From Bacillota bacterium (GTDB lineage Bacteria > Bacillota > Clostridia > Lachnospirales > Lachnospiraceae), in contig JAEWHU010000149.1 of assembly GCA_023387635.1 (NCBI GenBank), forward strand, positions 1 through 6,973: DNA of 6,973 nucleotides, given 5' to 3'. Both the position numbers and the translations under genes were made by a program. The stretch's first letter is position 1. Each line of letters begins with the position of its first letter. Of the stretch, positions 5,935 through 6,973 are shown piece by piece. Below the pieces are notes generated by a model. That model ran no database searches. It was not told where the DNA came from and saw only the letters and a program-made list of their open reading frames with translations.

Positions 5935-6561
5935 ATGAACGTATTAATAATAGATGATGACAAGTTAGTTTGTTCTTCTATAAAAATTATATTAACTACA
6001 GATCCAAATATAACTGTTATAGGTACTGGATATAACGGATTTGAAGCTATTAAATTATACGAGGAATTACAACCAGATATTTTATTAATGGATATTAGGA
6101 TGGACCAAATGACAGGAATAGAAGCTGGTGAAAAAATATTGAATATGTACAAGGATGCTAAAATTCTCTATTTAACAACCTTTTTAGACGATGATTATAT
6201 TATTAAAGCACTTAATATGGGTGCCAAAGGTTACATGCTGAAACAAGACTTTGAGTCCATTGTAACTGCATTGCATGCTGTATATAAAGGGCAAAATGTA
6301 TATGGTAATGAAATTATAACCAAATTACCTAATTTACTTAATAATACCAGCTTAAATAGTAATTATACTGATTTTGATATTACTGAAAAAGAGTACGATA
6401 TTATTAAAAAGATTGCTGAAGGATTATCTAATAGAGAAATATCTGAAGAACTATTTTTAAGCGAAGGGACCATAAGGAATTACATTAGTATTATCTTAGA
6501 GAAATTAAATTTGCGTGATAGAACTCAAATAGCTATATTCTATTACAAACATAAAATATAA
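5935..6561 (+). CDS. NarL/LuxR-family response regulator
   Basis: This 208-residue transcription factor has a receiver domain (about 1-118) with the acidic pocket Asp7-Asp8-Asp9, phosphoacceptor Asp53 (LLMDIRMD), Thr81/Thr82 and Lys103 (GYMLK), then an Asn-rich linker (about 134-146) and a LuxR-type helix-turn-helix (about 148-208). The latter includes GLSNREISEELFLSEGTIRNYISIILEKL and the family ending LRDRTQIAIFYY, quoted here in two parts: GLSNREISEELF, then LSEGTIRNYISIILEKL. ATG at 5935 is preferred to an in-frame ATG at 5914 because CGGAGA sits 6 nt before it and receiver domains start right at the first strand. Co-transcribed with the kinase (40-nt gap, no promoter seen). Its likely target is the divergent exporter promoter and possibly its own. 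The gene ends at a strong bidirectional terminator. Confidence 0.92.
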   Translation: MNVLIIDDDKLVCSSIKIILTTDPNITVIGTGYNGFEAIKLYEELQPDILLMDIRMDQMTGIEAGEKILNMYKDAKILYLTTFLDDDYIIKALNMGAKGYMLKQDFESIVTALHAVYKGQNVYGNEIITKLPNLLNNTSLNSNYTDFDITEKEYDIIKKIAEGLSNREISEELFLSEGTIRNYISIILEKLNLRDRTQIAIFYYKHKI

Positions 6562-6571
6562 TGTAGAACAT

Positions 6572-6613
6572 AAAAAATCCTAGTTATCAAACTTACGATA
6601 ACTAGGATTTTTA
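6572..6613. terminator. Bidirectional Rho-independent terminator
   Basis: A perfect 16-bp inverted repeat (arms 6573-6588 and 6597-6612, 8-nt loop) has the core TCCTAGTTATC flanked by an A run on the left and a T run on the right. On the plus strand the stem ends in TTTTT after the response regulator gene; on the minus strand it ends in TTTTTT after the small membrane-protein gene. It therefore serves both convergent transcripts. Confidence 0.9.
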
Positions 6614-6632
6614 TTATTAATAATTCGAACTT

Positions 6633-6887
6633 TTAAAAGAAAAGAAAGGAGAGTAATACAAAAAAGCCAAGTATTAAAATTATAGCAGGTGTGAACATTA
6701 GAATAGCTGATATTAATAATGCAGCCACATCATTTTTTTCAATTTCATCCTGAATTGAAATTTCATTTTCTATATCTATAGGTTCTTCCATAAATTCTTC
6801 TTTTACATACTCTTCTTTAACTTGCTTATCTGTATTCTGATCTTTTAACCAATCCATAGCTCGATTCACTTTTTTTTCAAACATCAT
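6633..6887 (-). CDS. Small acidic protein with C-terminal membrane anchor
   Basis: I do not recognise a named family. The 84-residue product has a short basic/amphipathic start (FEKKVNRAMDWLKDQ), a strongly acidic, disordered-looking stretch with KEE/MEE repeats (about 17-51), and a hydrophobic C-terminal segment (about 53-84, ending LLSFLFF) that looks like a tail anchor or hairpin in the membrane. The start is uncertain: GTG at 6896 lies only 2 nt from AGAAGGG, too close, while ATG at 6887 is 11 nt from it; ATG at 6884 is also possible. The gene begins 24 nt after the stop of a peptide-importer ATPase in the same direction and ends at a terminator, so it is probably the last gene of an opp/dpp-type operon. 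It could be an accessory factor for that transporter or an unrelated passenger. Confidence 0.65.
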   Translation of the reverse strand: MMFEKKVNRAMDWLKDQNTDKQVKEEYVKEEFMEEPIDIENEISIQDEIEKNDVAALLISAILMFTPAIILILGFFVLLSFLFF

Positions 6888-6911
6888 AGGAATCACAGCC
6901 CTTCTATATAC

Positions 6912-6973
6912 TTACACTAATTTATGGTGACAAGCAACAAAGTGTCCAGGTCTTATTTCTTCAAATTCAGGTA
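6912..6973 (-). CDS. Oligopeptide/dipeptide ABC transporter ATPase, C-terminal end only
   Basis: Only the last 19 codons and a TAA stop are inside the window. They read PEFEEIRPGHFVACHHKLV. The sequence PGHFVACH is the hallmark end of the oligopeptide/dipeptide transporter C-terminal region found in OppD, OppF, DppD and DppF proteins; which of these it is cannot be decided from so little. The ATPase would energise uptake of peptides, or of nickel or other ligands in related systems. It is followed on the same strand by the small membrane-anchored protein gene, which suggests that the rest of the importer operon lies to the right. Confidence 0.85.
   Translation of the reverse strand, partial: PEFEEIRPGHFVACHHKLV

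Noticed and set aside
5829..6152. Minus-strand open frame of 107 codons
   Set aside because: It is antisense to the kinase end and the receiver domain, both of which carry clear conserved motifs; no promoter or ribosome binding site supports it.

Overview
The window is AT-rich, with strong GGAGG-type ribosome binding sites. Its gene content (a clostridial-type radical SAM DNA-repair protein, an ABC-2 exporter with its own NarL-type two-component system, an Opp/Dpp-type peptide importer ATPase) fits a low-GC Firmicute, probably a Clostridia/Lachnospiraceae member. The taxonomic call is inference from protein style and base composition, not from a marker gene.

Layout. (1) Positions 1-1204, minus strand: a radical SAM protein of the 'putative DNA modification/repair' type, running off the left edge and carrying an Asn-rich insert. 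Upstream (1205-1286) is a strong sigma-A-like promoter with a perfect gram-positive LexA box (GAAC-N4-GTTC) and a second, degenerate palindrome with the same core, suggesting SOS control. (2) Positions 1329-4534, minus strand: a three-gene ABC-2 export operon read as ATPase (3608-4534), permease (2467-3585), permease (1329-2480), closed by a 19-bp perfect hairpin. (3) Positions 4535-4775: a divergent regulatory region with promoters facing both ways, a 12-bp palindrome and a 20-bp inverted repeat that gives the ATPase and kinase genes the same translation start region. (4) Positions 4776-6561, plus strand: a multi-TM HisKA_3 histidine kinase and a NarL/LuxR-type response regulator, ending in a bidirectional terminator. 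(5) Positions 6633-6973, minus strand: a small acidic protein with a C-terminal membrane anchor, directly behind the last codons of an oligopeptide/dipeptide ABC transporter ATPase that enters from the right edge.

How it works together. Regions 2-4 look like one detoxification or membrane-stress module: a kinase with almost no extracellular domain would sense a membrane-active compound or envelope disturbance, phosphorylate the regulator, and raise expression of the divergent exporter. Gene content and sizes resemble the Bacillus subtilis LnrJK-LnrLMN (linearmycin resistance) system, but the substrate here is unknown. The ATPase has unusual nucleotide-site residues (switch His replaced by Gln, signature LSDGQ). 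No CRISPR array, tRNA, rRNA or insertion sequence was seen.
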